Source: Streptomyces sp. MBT65 (GTDB taxonomy: Bacteria > Actinomycetota > Actinomycetes > Streptomycetales > Streptomycetaceae). From it: 38,065 bases of DNA. Positions 1-9,147 of the stretch are shown here, piece by piece. Made by a program: the position numbers and the translations under genes. The stretch is taken from the NCBI RefSeq assembly GCF_016612545.1, contig NZ_JAENRY010000081.1:1-38065 (forward strand), read 5' to 3'. Position 1 is the stretch's first letter. Every line of letters begins with the position of its first letter. The notes beneath the pieces are model-generated. The model made no database searches. It had not been told where the DNA came from and was given only the letters and a program-made list of their open reading frames with translations.

Positions 1-2
1 GG

Positions 3-671
3 TCGCGCGAGGTGCACGAACAGGTGCGGGTGGGCGCGGAGTTGGAGGTGCGGGGGCCGCGCAATCGGTTCCCGCTCGTCGAGGCGCCCGCGTATGTCTT
101 CGTGGCCGGCGGGATCGGGATCACGCCCATCCTGTCGATGCTGCGGGCGCTCCCCGAGGGCGCCGACTGGCGGCTGCTGTACGCCGGCCGGACGCGGGAG
201 TCGATGCCGTTCCTGGCGGAGATCGAGGAACTCGGCGCGGGCCGGGTGAGTGTCGTGGCCGGACTGCCCGATCTGGACGGGGAGTTGACGGACGTACCGG
301 AGGAAGCAGTGGTCTACTGCTGCGGTCCGGAGGGGCTCATGGCGGCCGTCGCGGAACGCTTCCCGGACGTCCTCCTCGAGCGCTTCGCGCCCCGGTCGGC
401 CTCGGGCGGCGAGGCCTTCGAGCTCGAACTCCGGCGCAGCGGACGGACGTTGACCGTGCCCGCCGACTCCACCGTGCTCGCCGCCGTCCGCTCGGAGCTG
501 CCGAACACCCTCTACTCCTGCGAACAGGGTTTCTGCGGAACCTGCCAACAGCGGGTACTGGAAGGGGAGGTGGAGCATCGGGACGAGTTGCTGACCGATG
601 GGGAGCGTGCCGACTCGATGTTGATCTGCGTGTCCCGGGCCCGAAGTGGGCGTCTGGTGTTGGATCTGTGA
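3..671 (+). CDS. PDR/VanB-type oxidoreductase (reductase component), 5' end missing
   Basis: The reading frame enters from the left edge without a start, so the FMN/FAD-binding N-terminal barrel lies outside the window. What remains is the NAD(P)H-binding domain, with the glycine-rich FVAGGIGITP and the CCGPEGLM segment, followed by a C-terminal plant-type [2Fe-2S] ferredoxin domain with CEQGFCGTC and a fourth cysteine near the end in MLICVSRA. This domain order is typical of phthalate dioxygenase reductase / vanillate demethylase reductase (VanB) proteins, which pass electrons from NAD(P)H through flavin and iron-sulfur to a Rieske oxygenase. The partner oxygenase is not visible and may lie to the left. 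The TetR gene begins 69 nt downstream on the same strand and may regulate this gene. Family assignment is firm; the substrate is unknown. Confidence 0.88.
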   Translation, partial: SREVHEQVRVGAELEVRGPRNRFPLVEAPAYVFVAGGIGITPILSMLRALPEGADWRLLYAGRTRESMPFLAEIEELGAGRVSVVAGLPDLDGELTDVPEEAVVYCCGPEGLMAAVAERFPDVLLERFAPRSASGGEAFELELRRSGRTLTVPADSTVLAAVRSELPNTLYSCEQGFCGTCQQRVLEGEVEHRDELLTDGERADSMLICVSRARSGRLVLDL

Positions 672-708
672 TGGGGTGATGTGAACAACCCTGGTCGGAC
701 CCGTCCGT

Positions 709-721
709 TCGGGGCCCGAAC
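709..721. promoter_or_regulatory. Small palindrome upstream of the tetR-like gene
   Basis: TTCGGGGCCCGAA is a perfect 6-bp inverted repeat around one base, 20 nt before the TetR-family start codon and 38 nt after the reductase stop. It could be part of an operator for the TetR protein or a weak hairpin between the two genes. TetR operators are usually longer (about 15-20 bp), so this is only a candidate. Confidence 0.25.
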
Positions 722-740
722 AGATCGGTAAGGTGTTCGC

Positions 741-1430
741 ATGAGTACCGGGGTTCGCCGCAGGATGGGAGTCGAGGAACGGCGACAGCAGTTGATCGGC
801 GTCGCTCTCGACCTGTTCAGCCATCGCTCGCCCGACGAGGTCTCCATCGACGAGATAGCCGCGGCCGCGGGCATCTCCCGGCCGCTGGTCTACCACTACT
901 TTCCCGGCAAACTCAGCCTGTACGAGGCCGCGTTGCAGCGCGCCTCGGACGATCTCGCCGGGCGGTTCGTGGTCGCCGAGGAGGGCTCGCTGGGGGGACG
1001 GCTGCTGCGTGTGATGGGCCGGTTCTTCGACTTCGTGGACGACCACGGACCCGGCTTCGCGGCGCTGATGCGCGGCGGTCCGGCGGTCGGCTCGTCCACC
1101 ACCAACGCGCTCGTGGACGGGGTGCGGCACGCCGCGTACCTTCAGATCCTCTCCCATATGAAGGTCGAACAGCCGCCCGCCCGGCTGGAGTTGATGATCC
1201 GCTCCTGGATCTCGCTGGTCGAGTCGACGGCCCTGATCTGGCTGGACGGCCGACGCATCCCGCGCGCCGAACTGGAACGCCAACTCGTCCACGACTTCGG
1301 GGCGTTGGCGGCGGTGAGCGCCGCGTACGACGACGAACTGGCCGCGCTGCTGCGCGAGTCCCTCCGCAACGAGCCGGGCGACGGGCCGTTCACCGACCTC
1401 GTCGTCCGGCTCATCGCCCTGGCGTCGTAG
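741..1430 (+). CDS. TetR/AcrR family transcriptional regulator
   Basis: The 229-residue protein has the TetR N-terminal helix-turn-helix at about residues 30-60 (VSIDEIAAAAGISRPLVYHY followed by FPGKLSLYEAAL), then a divergent alpha-helical ligand-binding domain. Its length is normal for the family. The ATG at 741 is preceded by AAGGTG at good spacing. Proteins of this kind are dimeric repressors that leave the DNA when they bind a small ligand; the ligand cannot be read from the sequence. It lies 69 nt downstream of the reductase gene on the same strand and is a plausible regulator of it or of itself. Family call is secure, target is inferred. Confidence 0.88.
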   Translation: MSTGVRRRMGVEERRQQLIGVALDLFSHRSPDEVSIDEIAAAAGISRPLVYHYFPGKLSLYEAALQRASDDLAGRFVVAEEGSLGGRLLRVMGRFFDFVDDHGPGFAALMRGGPAVGSSTTNALVDGVRHAAYLQILSHMKVEQPPARLELMIRSWISLVESTALIWLDGRRIPRAELERQLVHDFGALAAVSAAYDDELAALLRESLRNEPGDGPFTDLVVRLIALAS

Positions 1431-1454
1431 AACAGGCCCTGGCGGAACAGGCCC

Positions 1455-1811
1455 CTAGCGCTCGAACTTCCGGTAGGACGCGTCGAGTTCACGTACCTCG
1501 GCGGAGGCGTGCAGCACCGAGCCGTCCTCGTCGATGTACTCGCGGAGGAGGTCCAGCACCCGCTCGGTCAGCTTGGCCTTGGTCTCCTCGGTGCGTCCGG
1601 CGAGCAGGCCGATGGTGACATGGACGACGGTGTGGCCCAGCTCGTCGAGACCCTCGTACCCGAAGGCCGTGTTCTCGCTCGGGCGGAACTGGGTCTTGCA
1701 CGCCTCCGGCTTCGCCGCGGCGATCTCGACGACCGCCTCGTGCAGCGCGCGGGCGAAGCCGTCCTGGTCGATGGAGATCGTGTGGGAGTGGTCGACGGTG
1801 ATCTGCGGCAT
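1455..1811 (-). CDS. 5-carboxymethyl-2-hydroxymuconate isomerase-like protein (tautomerase superfamily)
   Basis: This small 118-residue protein begins MPQITVDHS. After Met removal Pro would be N-terminal, which is the catalytic general base in the tautomerase superfamily. The overall pattern (an ALHEAVVEI segment, FRPSEN, a VHVTIGLLAGRTEETK stretch that leads into a long helix, and a C-terminal DxSYRKFER) fits the CHMI/HpaF family. HpaF isomerizes a ring-cleavage product in homoprotocatechuate (4-hydroxyphenylacetate) breakdown. AGGAG lies 7 nt before the ATG. It starts 15 nt after the stop of the RsbU-type phosphatase gene on the same strand, so the two are probably cotranscribed. No other aromatic-degradation gene is adjacent, so the true substrate may differ. 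Confidence 0.75.
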   Translation of the reverse strand: MPQITVDHSHTISIDQDGFARALHEAVVEIAAAKPEACKTQFRPSENTAFGYEGLDELGHTVVHVTIGLLAGRTEETKAKLTERVLDLLREYIDEDGSVLHASAEVRELDASYRKFER

Positions 1812-1826
1812 GGGAAGACTCCTGTT

Positions 1827-3473
1827 CTAAGCCAACAACTCGCTGCTCACCCTAGGACCTATCCGCAACGCCAGCATCGCGATGTCGTCGTCCCGGTCGA
1901 CGCCGAAGCAGTCGAGGAGGGTGTCGCACAGGGCGTCCAGACCCGGCAGCGCGCCCGAGGAGGCCGCGCGGAGCTGTTCCATCGACACGGAGATGTCCGT
2001 GCCGCGGGTCTCGATCAGGCCGTCGGTGATCATGAGAAGCCGGTCGGTGGGTTCGAGGAACAGTTCGGTGGGCGGCGGATGCGACAGGCCCACGCCGAGC
2101 AGCGGGCCGGCCGCCTTGGCGTAGTCCGCGCTGCCGTTGTCCCGGACGATCAGCGGCGGGATGTGCCCCGAGTTGGAGATGAGGGTGCGCCCGGTGTCCG
2201 GGTCGACCAGGGCCAGGCAGACGGTGGCCGTGGTCTCCGGGTGGTAGTGCTGGAGCATCCGGTCCAGCCGCTCGGCGAGGACGCTGGGGTCGCTCTCGTC
2301 CACGCAGTAGGCGCGCAGTGCGTGCCGTATCTCCACCATCACGGTCGCCGCCTCCAGCGAGTGCCCGACGACGTCACCGACGGCGAACAGCACTCCCTTG
2401 ACGGTCTTCAGGACGGCGTAGAAGTCGCCGCCGATCTCGGTGTCCTGGGACGCGGGCACATACCGTACGACGACGTCGACGCCCGGGAGGTCGGGCAGCT
2501 TGTCCGGCTTGGGCAGGAAGCTGCGCTGGAGGGTGAGGGCGACATGCCGCTCGACCTGGTACATCAGGAGGGGTTCGGCGGCGAGCGCGGTGGCCTGGGC
2601 GAGTTGCGCGAGCAACGCCCCCGCCTCGGGGCCGACCCGGCGCAGGCCGCGCGTGGGGGCGGCGAGGCAGACCGGGGCCCGGCCCTCCTGGGTGAGGACC
2701 AGCGCGAGGCGGGCGTCGTGTTCCACACCGGGCCGGAAGTAGCCGGTGGGCCACAGCGGCGCGGGCACGGTGGTGATCTGCACCCCGGACTGGCCCTGCG
2801 AGAGCCGCCGCAGCAGCCGGGCCACGGCCCGGTCGGCGCCCGGGTCCGGCAGCGCGACCGAGGTGCGCTCCCGGGGCAGGCCGCGGTAGAGCTGGTCGTC
2901 CCGGTCGAGGACGAACACGGCGGCGGGGGTGTTGGTGAGCCGTGCGGTGCCGTCGGCGGCGACCTCGACGAGTTCCTGGAGGGAGCGCGCGGCCTGGATG
3001 GTGACGATCATCTCGGACAGCAGGGTCAGCCGCCGGACCAGCGCCCGGTCGTCGGCCCGCAGCCGCGCGGCGCGCACCGCCGCCCGGACGGCCGCCTCGA
3101 TCTCCTCGGGCTCCGCGGGCACGGTCAGATAGGCCTCGTCGCCCGCGTCGAGCGCCGGGCAGCGGTCGCTCGGCGGGACGGCGAGCGCGGAGACGTGCAC
3201 GACGGGCAGGCCCGCCATGCGCGGCCGCTCCTTGAGCAGCCGGCACAGTTCGAACCCGCTCATGTCCGGCAGGTTCACGTCGATCAGGGCCACGTCGGGC
3301 AGGTTCCCCTTGCGCAGCCGTACGTCCAGCTCGGTGAGCGCCTCTTCGCCGCTGCCGACCGCGAGGACCCGATGACCGGCGCGGCTCAGCACGCTCTCGA
3401 ACGCGAACCGACTGGCGGGCTCGTCGTCCACGACCAGCACGGTCGCATGCGTCAGTTTGCCGTTGGCGTCCAT
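1827..3473 (-). CDS. Response-regulator receiver plus PP2C/SpoIIE serine phosphatase (RsbU-like)
   Basis: The 548-residue protein has an N-terminal receiver domain (about 10-130) with the acidic pair D16/D17, the phospho-acceptor D65 in ALIDVNLPDMSG and S95. A middle segment (about 145-300) looks like a degenerate GAF sensor. A C-terminal PPM/SpoIIE phosphatase domain (about 315-540) carries DTEIGGDFYAV, VGDVVGHSLEA, SNSGHIPP, TDGLIETRG and a final DDDIAMLAL. Such enzymes dephosphorylate anti-anti-sigma factors and so control alternative sigma factors. In the receiver, the lysine normally found in a K-P pair after the fifth strand is Val118 (LTVPAEP), so phosphorylation-dependent switching may be altered. 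No anti-sigma or anti-anti-sigma gene is adjacent. ATG at 3473 is used; its ribosome-binding site is weak. Confidence 0.85.
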   Translation of the reverse strand: MDANGKLTHATVLVVDDEPASRFAFESVLSRAGHRVLAVGSGEEALTELDVRLRKGNLPDVALIDVNLPDMSGFELCRLLKERPRMAGLPVVHVSALAVPPSDRCPALDAGDEAYLTVPAEPEEIEAAVRAAVRAARLRADDRALVRRLTLLSEMIVTIQAARSLQELVEVAADGTARLTNTPAAVFVLDRDDQLYRGLPRERTSVALPDPGADRAVARLLRRLSQGQSGVQITTVPAPLWPTGYFRPGVEHDARLALVLTQEGRAPVCLAAPTRGLRRVGPEAGALLAQLAQATALAAEPLLMYQVERHVALTLQRSFLPKPDKLPDLPGVDVVVRYVPASQDTEIGGDFYAVLKTVKGVLFAVGDVVGHSLEAATVMVEIRHALRAYCVDESDPSVLAERLDRMLQHYHPETTATVCLALVDPDTGRTLISNSGHIPPLIVRDNGSADYAKAAGPLLGVGLSHPPPTELFLEPTDRLLMITDGLIETRGTDISVSMEQLRAASSGALPGLDALCDTLLDCFGVDRDDDIAMLALRIGPRVSSELLA

Positions 3474-3549
3474 TTGTCAGACCTGGCCCTTTGACACACC
3501 GGTGGGGCAGGCCGGTGTCCGCAGCCTGCCCCCCTACGGTAATGCGCTT

Positions 3550-6500
3550 TCAGGGTGTCCGGGTGAATACCGCGACAGTACGTGCGGGAACGGCGAAGGT
3601 CCCGGTCCCCTTCGCGTACGAGGCCGCCTTCACGGTGGCGTCCGCGCCCCCGGCCTGCACCGGGTGCAGCCGGTAACCGGTACCGGCCAGCGCGCCCACC
3701 CGCTGCTCCTGAACGCTCGGCGTCGCGTTGAACACGACCACGAGATCACCGAGCTCCATGGTGATCACCCCGGGCGTCTCGTCCGCCCCGGACAGCGGGA
3801 ACGACAGCTTCGCCTGCACCTGCCCGGCCGTGCCGAGCGAGAACACGGGTTCCGTCGTACGGATCTTCAGCAGCTCCTGATAGGCGGCCGAGGCCCCCTC
3901 GATCTGCCCGCACCCGACCTCGACCGACGTCAACAGCCCTTTCGCGTGTGCCCACTTGGACGCGTTGTCGGCCGCCATCGGCAGCCCCCGCCCGAAGCCG
4001 TTGCCGTCGGCGCAGTTCCAGTGGATCGCGTTGAACCAGTCGCCGCTGTCGAAGGAGTTGCGGTCCAGGGACTTGGAGCGCAGCAGGTCGGTACCGGCCT
4101 GGGAGAGGGACGGCCCCTGCGACAGGGCGGCGGTGGCCATGGCGAGGACCTGCATCCGGGCCCGGTCGGCGGCGCTGGTCCCGGCGGGCAGCTTGTACGT
4201 CAGCGCGTCGAACAGCGACTCGTTGTCGTGCGCGTCGACGTAGGCGAGGGCGTCGCCGGGCGCGTCCGCGTATCCGGCGGGAGCGCCGTTGTAGTCGATC
4301 TCGGCGCCGGTGACGTCCTTCCCGTCGGTGTCGGTGAAGCGGTACGCGGCGAGGTTGCCGCTCAGGCCGACCTTGATGAGGTCCTGGTAGTGCAGGAGGC
4401 GCGCCTTCTGCTCGGCCGAAGTTCCGTTCGCCGTAGAGGAGTTGGGGTCGGTGTAGAGCCCGGAGGCGAAGCCCTGGACACCCGGGTCCGCGTCGAAGGG
4501 GCTGCCGCCGCGCACCGCGTCACGGGCCCGGTCGGAGAAGGTCGCGATACCCGTGCCGGCCATGTTCTTCTGCGTGGCCTGCACGAAACGGGCGTCGTCG
4601 GCGACCTCGCCGAAGTTCCAGCCCTCGCCGTACATGATGATCTTCTTGCCGTCGACCCCGTCCTTGGCGAGCGTCAGCGCGTCCAACGCCTTGCGTACGG
4701 CGAGGATGTTGGCCTTCGGCTGGTGCCCCATGAGGTCGAAGCGGAAGCCGTCGACCTTGTACTCCTTGGCCCAGGTGACCACGGAGTCGACGACGAGCTT
4801 GCCCATCATGGCGTTCTCGGTGGCCGTGTTGGCACAGCAGGTGGAGGTGGCCACGCTGCCGTCGGCCAACAGCCGCTGGTAGTAACCGGGCACGATCTTG
4901 TCGAGCACCGAGTAGTCCGCCTGACCGCTGGCCGCCGTGTGGTTGTAGACCACGTCCATGACGACCCGAAGCCCGTCCTCGTTCAGCGACTTGACCATCT
5001 TGCGGAACTCGACGGTACGGCCTGTGCCGTCCGGATCGGTCGCGTACGAACCTTCCGGAACCGTGAAGTGGTAAGGGTCGTAACCCCAGTTGTAGGCGTC
5101 CTTCGCGGCGACGGCCGCCACGCACGCCTGCTGCCGCTCCGAGTCGGCGGCGTAGGAGGCGAGATCGCAGTCGGTGGTGGACTGCTCGGACTTCTTCTCG
5201 GGGATGGTGGCGATGTCGAACGCGGGCAGCAGATGCACGTACGAGGTCCCGGACTCGGCCAACTCCCGCAGATGTTTGGACCCGTCGCTGTTCTTGTCGG
5301 TGAAGGCGAGGTAGGTCCCCTGGTCCTTCGCGGGGACGGTCTTGTCGGCGACGGAGAAGTCGCGGATGTGCAGCTCCTGGATCTCGGCGTCCTTCAGCGG
5401 CACGGCCTTGGGCTTCTTGAGGCTCGACCAGCCGCTCGGGGCAAGGGACTTGGCGTCGAGGTCGACGACGAGGCTCTGCTTCGAGTCGGTGGTGAGGGCG
5501 ACGGAGTAGGGGTCGGTGACCTCGTTGGTGACAAGCTTCCGGACGGTCGGCGCCCACACCTTCACGACGTACCGGTACGGCTTGTCCGTCCAGGAGGCCA
5601 AACCGGTGACGGACCAGACGCCGGTGGTGGCGTCACGGCTCATCTTCTTGAGCGAGCCGTCGAGTTCGAGGGACACGTTCTGCGCGGTCGGCGCCCAAAC
5701 GGCCAGCGTGGGACGGCCGTTGTGGAAGGTCGGGCCCAGGTCGGCCTTGGCGGCGGCGCCGTACACGTCGTCGAGCACACCGGCGATCTGCACGCCGGTC
5801 GCGGCCAACACGGCCCCTTTGACGGCCCGTTGGGAGGCGACGAGCTGCCCGGTCAGGGCTTCTCGCACCCGGCTTCGGTCACGCGGATCGACGGACCAGG
5901 CCGTGTAGTCCTTCAGATAGGGGAACTTGGCCTTCTGGGCATCGGTGAGCGTGGTCTTGCCCAGCCGCAGCCACCGCTCGTCGTCGCTCGTCAGCGTGCG
6001 GTCCTTCACGGCGATCGAACCGTCGTGGGAGTACAGGAGTTGGGTGGAGGCGGCCGCGTCCGAGCCGTTGAAGGCGACCGTGTTCCGGTCGATCCAGACC
6101 GCCTTGGAGGTCGTCAGGTCGAGCGCCGCCGCGCTGCCGGCGGGCTGTGGCAGGAGGTACTTCTCCTGACCGTTCAGCAGCCACACCTCGTAACCGTTGG
6201 ACTTGAGGTCGAGCGACTGGTCGGCGGAGAGGTCCTTCTCGTCGCCCTTGTGGAGGATGTAACTGAGGCTGGTGGCACCGGAGTTGAGCGGCACCTCGAA
6301 GACGGCGCCATAGGCGTCGGTCTTCACCGGCTGCAACGGGCTCGACCAGTCCGTGGGGCTCGCGGCACCCGTCCAGACGTGCAGTCCCCAACCGGTGTAG
6401 TCGCCGTCGGCGCGGTGGTAGTGGATGACGGCCTTGGTGGTGTCCTGCGCCGGGTAGGACGGGCGTTCCGTCTGTACGGCGTCCTTGCCCTGCTCGATCC

Positions 6501-8955
6501 AGACCTCGCCGGTCTTGGTGACATCGATCGAACGGTCGGCGGCCACGTCCTTGTTGCCGTCCTTGTCGATGACGAGGAAGCCGACGTTCGTCGCACCGGG
6601 CTTCAACTTGACGTAGGCGAAGGCGCCGTAGGCATCGCGCCCGACGAACGGGTGACTGGCCGGCCAGGTCGTCGCCTCGCCGTCGGCGAGGTCGCCCCAG
6701 GCGTACAGGCCCCAGTTGTCGTAGTCGCCGTCGGTGCGCTTGTAGTGGACGACCGCGTAGTCGCGGGAGGAGGCGGTGGGAGTCTCTGCGGCGGGCGGGG
6801 TCCCGGTGGCGGAGGCGGCTGTCGCGCTCACCGTGCGCCCGGCGGAGTCGACCACAACTGCCTTGTACCGCAGGGTGGTTCCGGGCGCCACGCCTTTCCC
6901 GATGGTCTGCGTGACCTTGTACGGGGCGTGGTCGGCGGAACCCAGCGTCCGCCACGCGCCGTTGCCGGTCTGGGCGGCGAAGACGACCCGGTTGAGCTGA
7001 CCGCCGGTGACGTCGGCGCTCACCTCGACGGTGCCGGTGGCGCCCGCGTCCGGGGCCTTGAGGGTGATCGACGGCTTGGTGACGGGCTTGGCGAGGGTGC
7101 CGGCCGCCTTGAGCACGATGGCGGATCCGGCCGGGACGGTGACGGTCACCTTGTTGTCGGCACCGCTCGTCACGGTGGCCGAACTCCCGTAGATCCCCCG
7201 GTACTTCATGTCCGGCGAACCGGTCGTGAAGGTCACCGTCCTGGCCGTGTCGGCGTTGTTGAGGGCGACGACGTACTCGGCGCCGCCACTGGTCCGGGTG
7301 AAGGCGTAGACACCGGCGCCGTCGGCCGCGTAGCGCTCGGTCTGCACTCCGTCTGTCAGTGCCGGGTTGTCCTTGCGCAGCTCGGAGAGGGCGGCGATCT
7401 GCTTGTACAGCGGGGCAGTTGGGTCGTAGGCGTCGGTGGCGGCCGTGCGATCGGTGCCGATCTCGTCGTCGTCGAGATAGTCGGCGACCTTCGACGCGAA
7501 CATCGTCTGGCGGGCGTCCTTGTCGCCGCCGGAGCCGGTGAAGCCCTGTTCGTCGCCGTAGTAGACGACGGGGTTGCCGCGGCTGAGGAACATCAGCTCG
7601 TTGGCGAGCCTGTCCTTGGCGAGGAGTTGGGCGTCGGTGGCCTTCGGGTTGTCCTGGTTCAGGAAGTAGCCGATACGGCCCATGTCGTGGTTGCCGAGAA
7701 AGGTGACCTGCTCGTACGCGTTCGCCTTGTCGGTCGTGTACTTGTAGTCGTCGCCGAAGACACTCGCGAGCTTCTGCGCGCTGCCGCCCTGGGAGGCGTA
7801 GGCGCGGGCCGCGTCCTGGAAGGGGAAGTCCAGCGTGGCGTCCAGGCGGCCCTGGGTGACGTACGGCGAAGTGACGGACGTGTCGGCGGAGTAGACCTCA
7901 CCGAACATGAAGAAGTTCCTACGGCCGTGCGCGGCGGCGTACTTGTCGAGGGCCGTCGCCCACTGGGTCCAGAAGTCCATGTCGACGTGCTTGACGGTGT
8001 CGATGCGGAAGCCGTCGACGTCGAAGTCGCGCACCCACTTCTCGTAGATCTTCTCCATGCCGCTGACGACCTCGGGACGTTCGGTCCACAGGTCGTCGAG
8101 GCCGGAGAAGTCGCCGTAGGTGGCGTTCTCGCCGACGTAGGTCGAGTCGCCGCGATTGTGGTACATCGTCGGGTCGTTGAGCCAGGCCGGGACCTTCACG
8201 TTCGCCTTGTCGGCGGGGACGGTGGGGGTCTTCGGGAAGGAGGAGGTGGAGACGGCGGGGAAGGTCTTCCTGCCGTCCGCGTAGTCGGCGTCGTCGAAGG
8301 GCTGCCCGTCCTTCGTCAGGTACGGGAAGGCACCCTTGGAGAGGTAGTCGTAGGACTTGCCCTCGTAGTCGACGACGTCGGCGGTGTGGTTGGTGATGAC
8401 GTCGAAGAAGACCTTCATGCCCTTGGCGTGGGCCTTGGAGATGAGGGTCGCCAGGTCCTTGTTGGTGCCGAAGTGCGGGTCGACCTGGGTGAAGTCCGTT
8501 ATCCAGTAACCGTGGTAGCCGGCGGAGGCGTCGCTGCCCGTCCCCTGCACGGGCTGGTTCTTGAAGATCGGGGCCATCCAGATGGCGGTGGTGCCGAGGC
8601 CCTTGATGTAGTCGAGCTTCTTTGTCAGGCCCTTGAGGTCGCCGCCCTGGTAGAAGCCCTTGTCGGTCGGGTCGTAGCCGGTGCTGAGCCGTGAACCGGT
8701 CAGCCCGCCACGGTCGTTGGCGGTGTCGCCGTTGGCGAACCGGTCCGGCATCACGAAGTAGAACTGCTCACGGGTGTCGTCGTGCCGCGCGGGCGTGGCG
8801 GCCAGCTTCGCGTCGGACGGGGGTGCGGGCGGGGTCGCGGCGTGGGCGACGAGGGGCTGTACGAATGCCGCGACGAGTGCGGCGACGACCACGCCCGCGA
8901 GCCTTCCTCGTAGCGCGGTGCGGCGTGTCCGGGACGCCGGCCATCTCGGTATCAC
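3550..8955 (-). CDS. pulA: Secreted two-catalytic-domain amylopullulanase (alpha-amylase + pullulanase)
   Basis: This 1801-residue protein hydrolyses alpha-1,4 and alpha-1,6 bonds of starch and pullulan outside the cell. The GTG at 8955 is chosen because GAGGAG sits 9 nt before it and it gives a proper Sec signal peptide (basic RTRRTALRGR, hydrophobic core, AHA cleavage site); an upstream ATG at 9036 adds 27 unlikely residues. The first GH13 domain (about 60-470) has nucleophile D319 (GFRIDTVKH), acid E353 (FGEVYS) and D424 (LGNHDMGR). Two pullulanase-associated CBM41-like repeats follow (RDYAVVHYKRTDGDYDNWG and AVIHYHRADGDYTGWG). Then come N2/CBM48-type domains and a GH13 pullulanase domain with the YNWGYDP signature, D1407 (GFRFDLMG), E1444 (YGEGWNFGE) and D1577 (DAHDNES). 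Both active sites look intact. It is divergent from the amylase gene, with a candidate MalR operator between. Confidence 0.93.
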   Translation of the reverse strand: MIPRWPASRTRRTALRGRLAGVVVAALVAAFVQPLVAHAATPPAPPSDAKLAATPARHDDTREQFYFVMPDRFANGDTANDRGGLTGSRLSTGYDPTDKGFYQGGDLKGLTKKLDYIKGLGTTAIWMAPIFKNQPVQGTGSDASAGYHGYWITDFTQVDPHFGTNKDLATLISKAHAKGMKVFFDVITNHTADVVDYEGKSYDYLSKGAFPYLTKDGQPFDDADYADGRKTFPAVSTSSFPKTPTVPADKANVKVPAWLNDPTMYHNRGDSTYVGENATYGDFSGLDDLWTERPEVVSGMEKIYEKWVRDFDVDGFRIDTVKHVDMDFWTQWATALDKYAAAHGRRNFFMFGEVYSADTSVTSPYVTQGRLDATLDFPFQDAARAYASQGGSAQKLASVFGDDYKYTTDKANAYEQVTFLGNHDMGRIGYFLNQDNPKATDAQLLAKDRLANELMFLSRGNPVVYYGDEQGFTGSGGDKDARQTMFASKVADYLDDDEIGTDRTAATDAYDPTAPLYKQIAALSELRKDNPALTDGVQTERYAADGAGVYAFTRTSGGAEYVVALNNADTARTVTFTTGSPDMKYRGIYGSSATVTSGADNKVTVTVPAGSAIVLKAAGTLAKPVTKPSITLKAPDAGATGTVEVSADVTGGQLNRVVFAAQTGNGAWRTLGSADHAPYKVTQTIGKGVAPGTTLRYKAVVVDSAGRTVSATAASATGTPPAAETPTASSRDYAVVHYKRTDGDYDNWGLYAWGDLADGEATTWPASHPFVGRDAYGAFAYVKLKPGATNVGFLVIDKDGNKDVAADRSIDVTKTGEVWIEQGKDAVQTERPSYPAQDTTKAVIHYHRADGDYTGWGLHVWTGAASPTDWSSPLQPVKTDAYGAVFEVPLNSGATSLSYILHKGDEKDLSADQSLDLKSNGYEVWLLNGQEKYLLPQPAGSAAALDLTTSKAVWIDRNTVAFNGSDAAASTQLLYSHDGSIAVKDRTLTSDDERWLRLGKTTLTDAQKAKFPYLKDYTAWSVDPRDRSRVREALTGQLVASQRAVKGAVLAATGVQIAGVLDDVYGAAAKADLGPTFHNGRPTLAVWAPTAQNVSLELDGSLKKMSRDATTGVWSVTGLASWTDKPYRYVVKVWAPTVRKLVTNEVTDPYSVALTTDSKQSLVVDLDAKSLAPSGWSSLKKPKAVPLKDAEIQELHIRDFSVADKTVPAKDQGTYLAFTDKNSDGSKHLRELAESGTSYVHLLPAFDIATIPEKKSEQSTTDCDLASYAADSERQQACVAAVAAKDAYNWGYDPYHFTVPEGSYATDPDGTGRTVEFRKMVKSLNEDGLRVVMDVVYNHTAASGQADYSVLDKIVPGYYQRLLADGSVATSTCCANTATENAMMGKLVVDSVVTWAKEYKVDGFRFDLMGHQPKANILAVRKALDALTLAKDGVDGKKIIMYGEGWNFGEVADDARFVQATQKNMAGTGIATFSDRARDAVRGGSPFDADPGVQGFASGLYTDPNSSTANGTSAEQKARLLHYQDLIKVGLSGNLAAYRFTDTDGKDVTGAEIDYNGAPAGYADAPGDALAYVDAHDNESLFDALTYKLPAGTSAADRARMQVLAMATAALSQGPSLSQAGTDLLRSKSLDRNSFDSGDWFNAIHWNCADGNGFGRGLPMAADNASKWAHAKGLLTSVEVGCGQIEGASAAYQELLKIRTTEPVFSLGTAGQVQAKLSFPLSGADETPGVITMELGDLVVVFNATPSVQEQRVGALAGTGYRLHPVQAGGADATVKAASYAKGTGTFAVPARTVAVFTRTP

Positions 8956-9147
8956 AGGCGTGAACTCCTCGCGATTACGGCTCAGTTCGGGTCCGACCCC
9001 GGCGAGACGGTATCGCTGACGCAAGGGTTGCAGCAAGACTTCTGAAAGTCACAGAAAGAACTTTCAACCGCAACCTTGACGTGCCCTTCTCAACTGGCCC
9101 ACGCTCACCAGTTGTTGAAACCCGAATCCCCCCTTTCGGAGCCGCTC
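8956..9147. promoter_or_regulatory. Divergent pullulanase/amylase promoter region with MalR-like operator
   Basis: This 192-bp region separates the two divergent secreted-enzyme genes. At 9028-9036 it carries TTGCAGCAA, an exact match to the TTGCWGCAA palindrome seen in other intergenic regions of this locus. It is followed by short A-rich stretches around 9040-9070. LacI-family repressors bind palindromes of this kind, and MalR is encoded in the same locus, so control of both genes from this site is likely. I could not place the -10 and -35 hexamers with confidence. Confidence 0.55.

Noticed and set aside
3457..8694. A 1745-codon open frame on the plus strand
   Set aside because: It lies opposite the amylopullulanase gene and has the Val/Gly/Arg-rich composition of an antisense shadow in GC-rich DNA; no domain is visible.
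8956..9036. Upstream start that would extend the amylopullulanase by 27 residues
   Set aside because: It removes the typical signal-peptide start and has no ribosome-binding site, while the GTG at 8955 has GAGGAG at good spacing.
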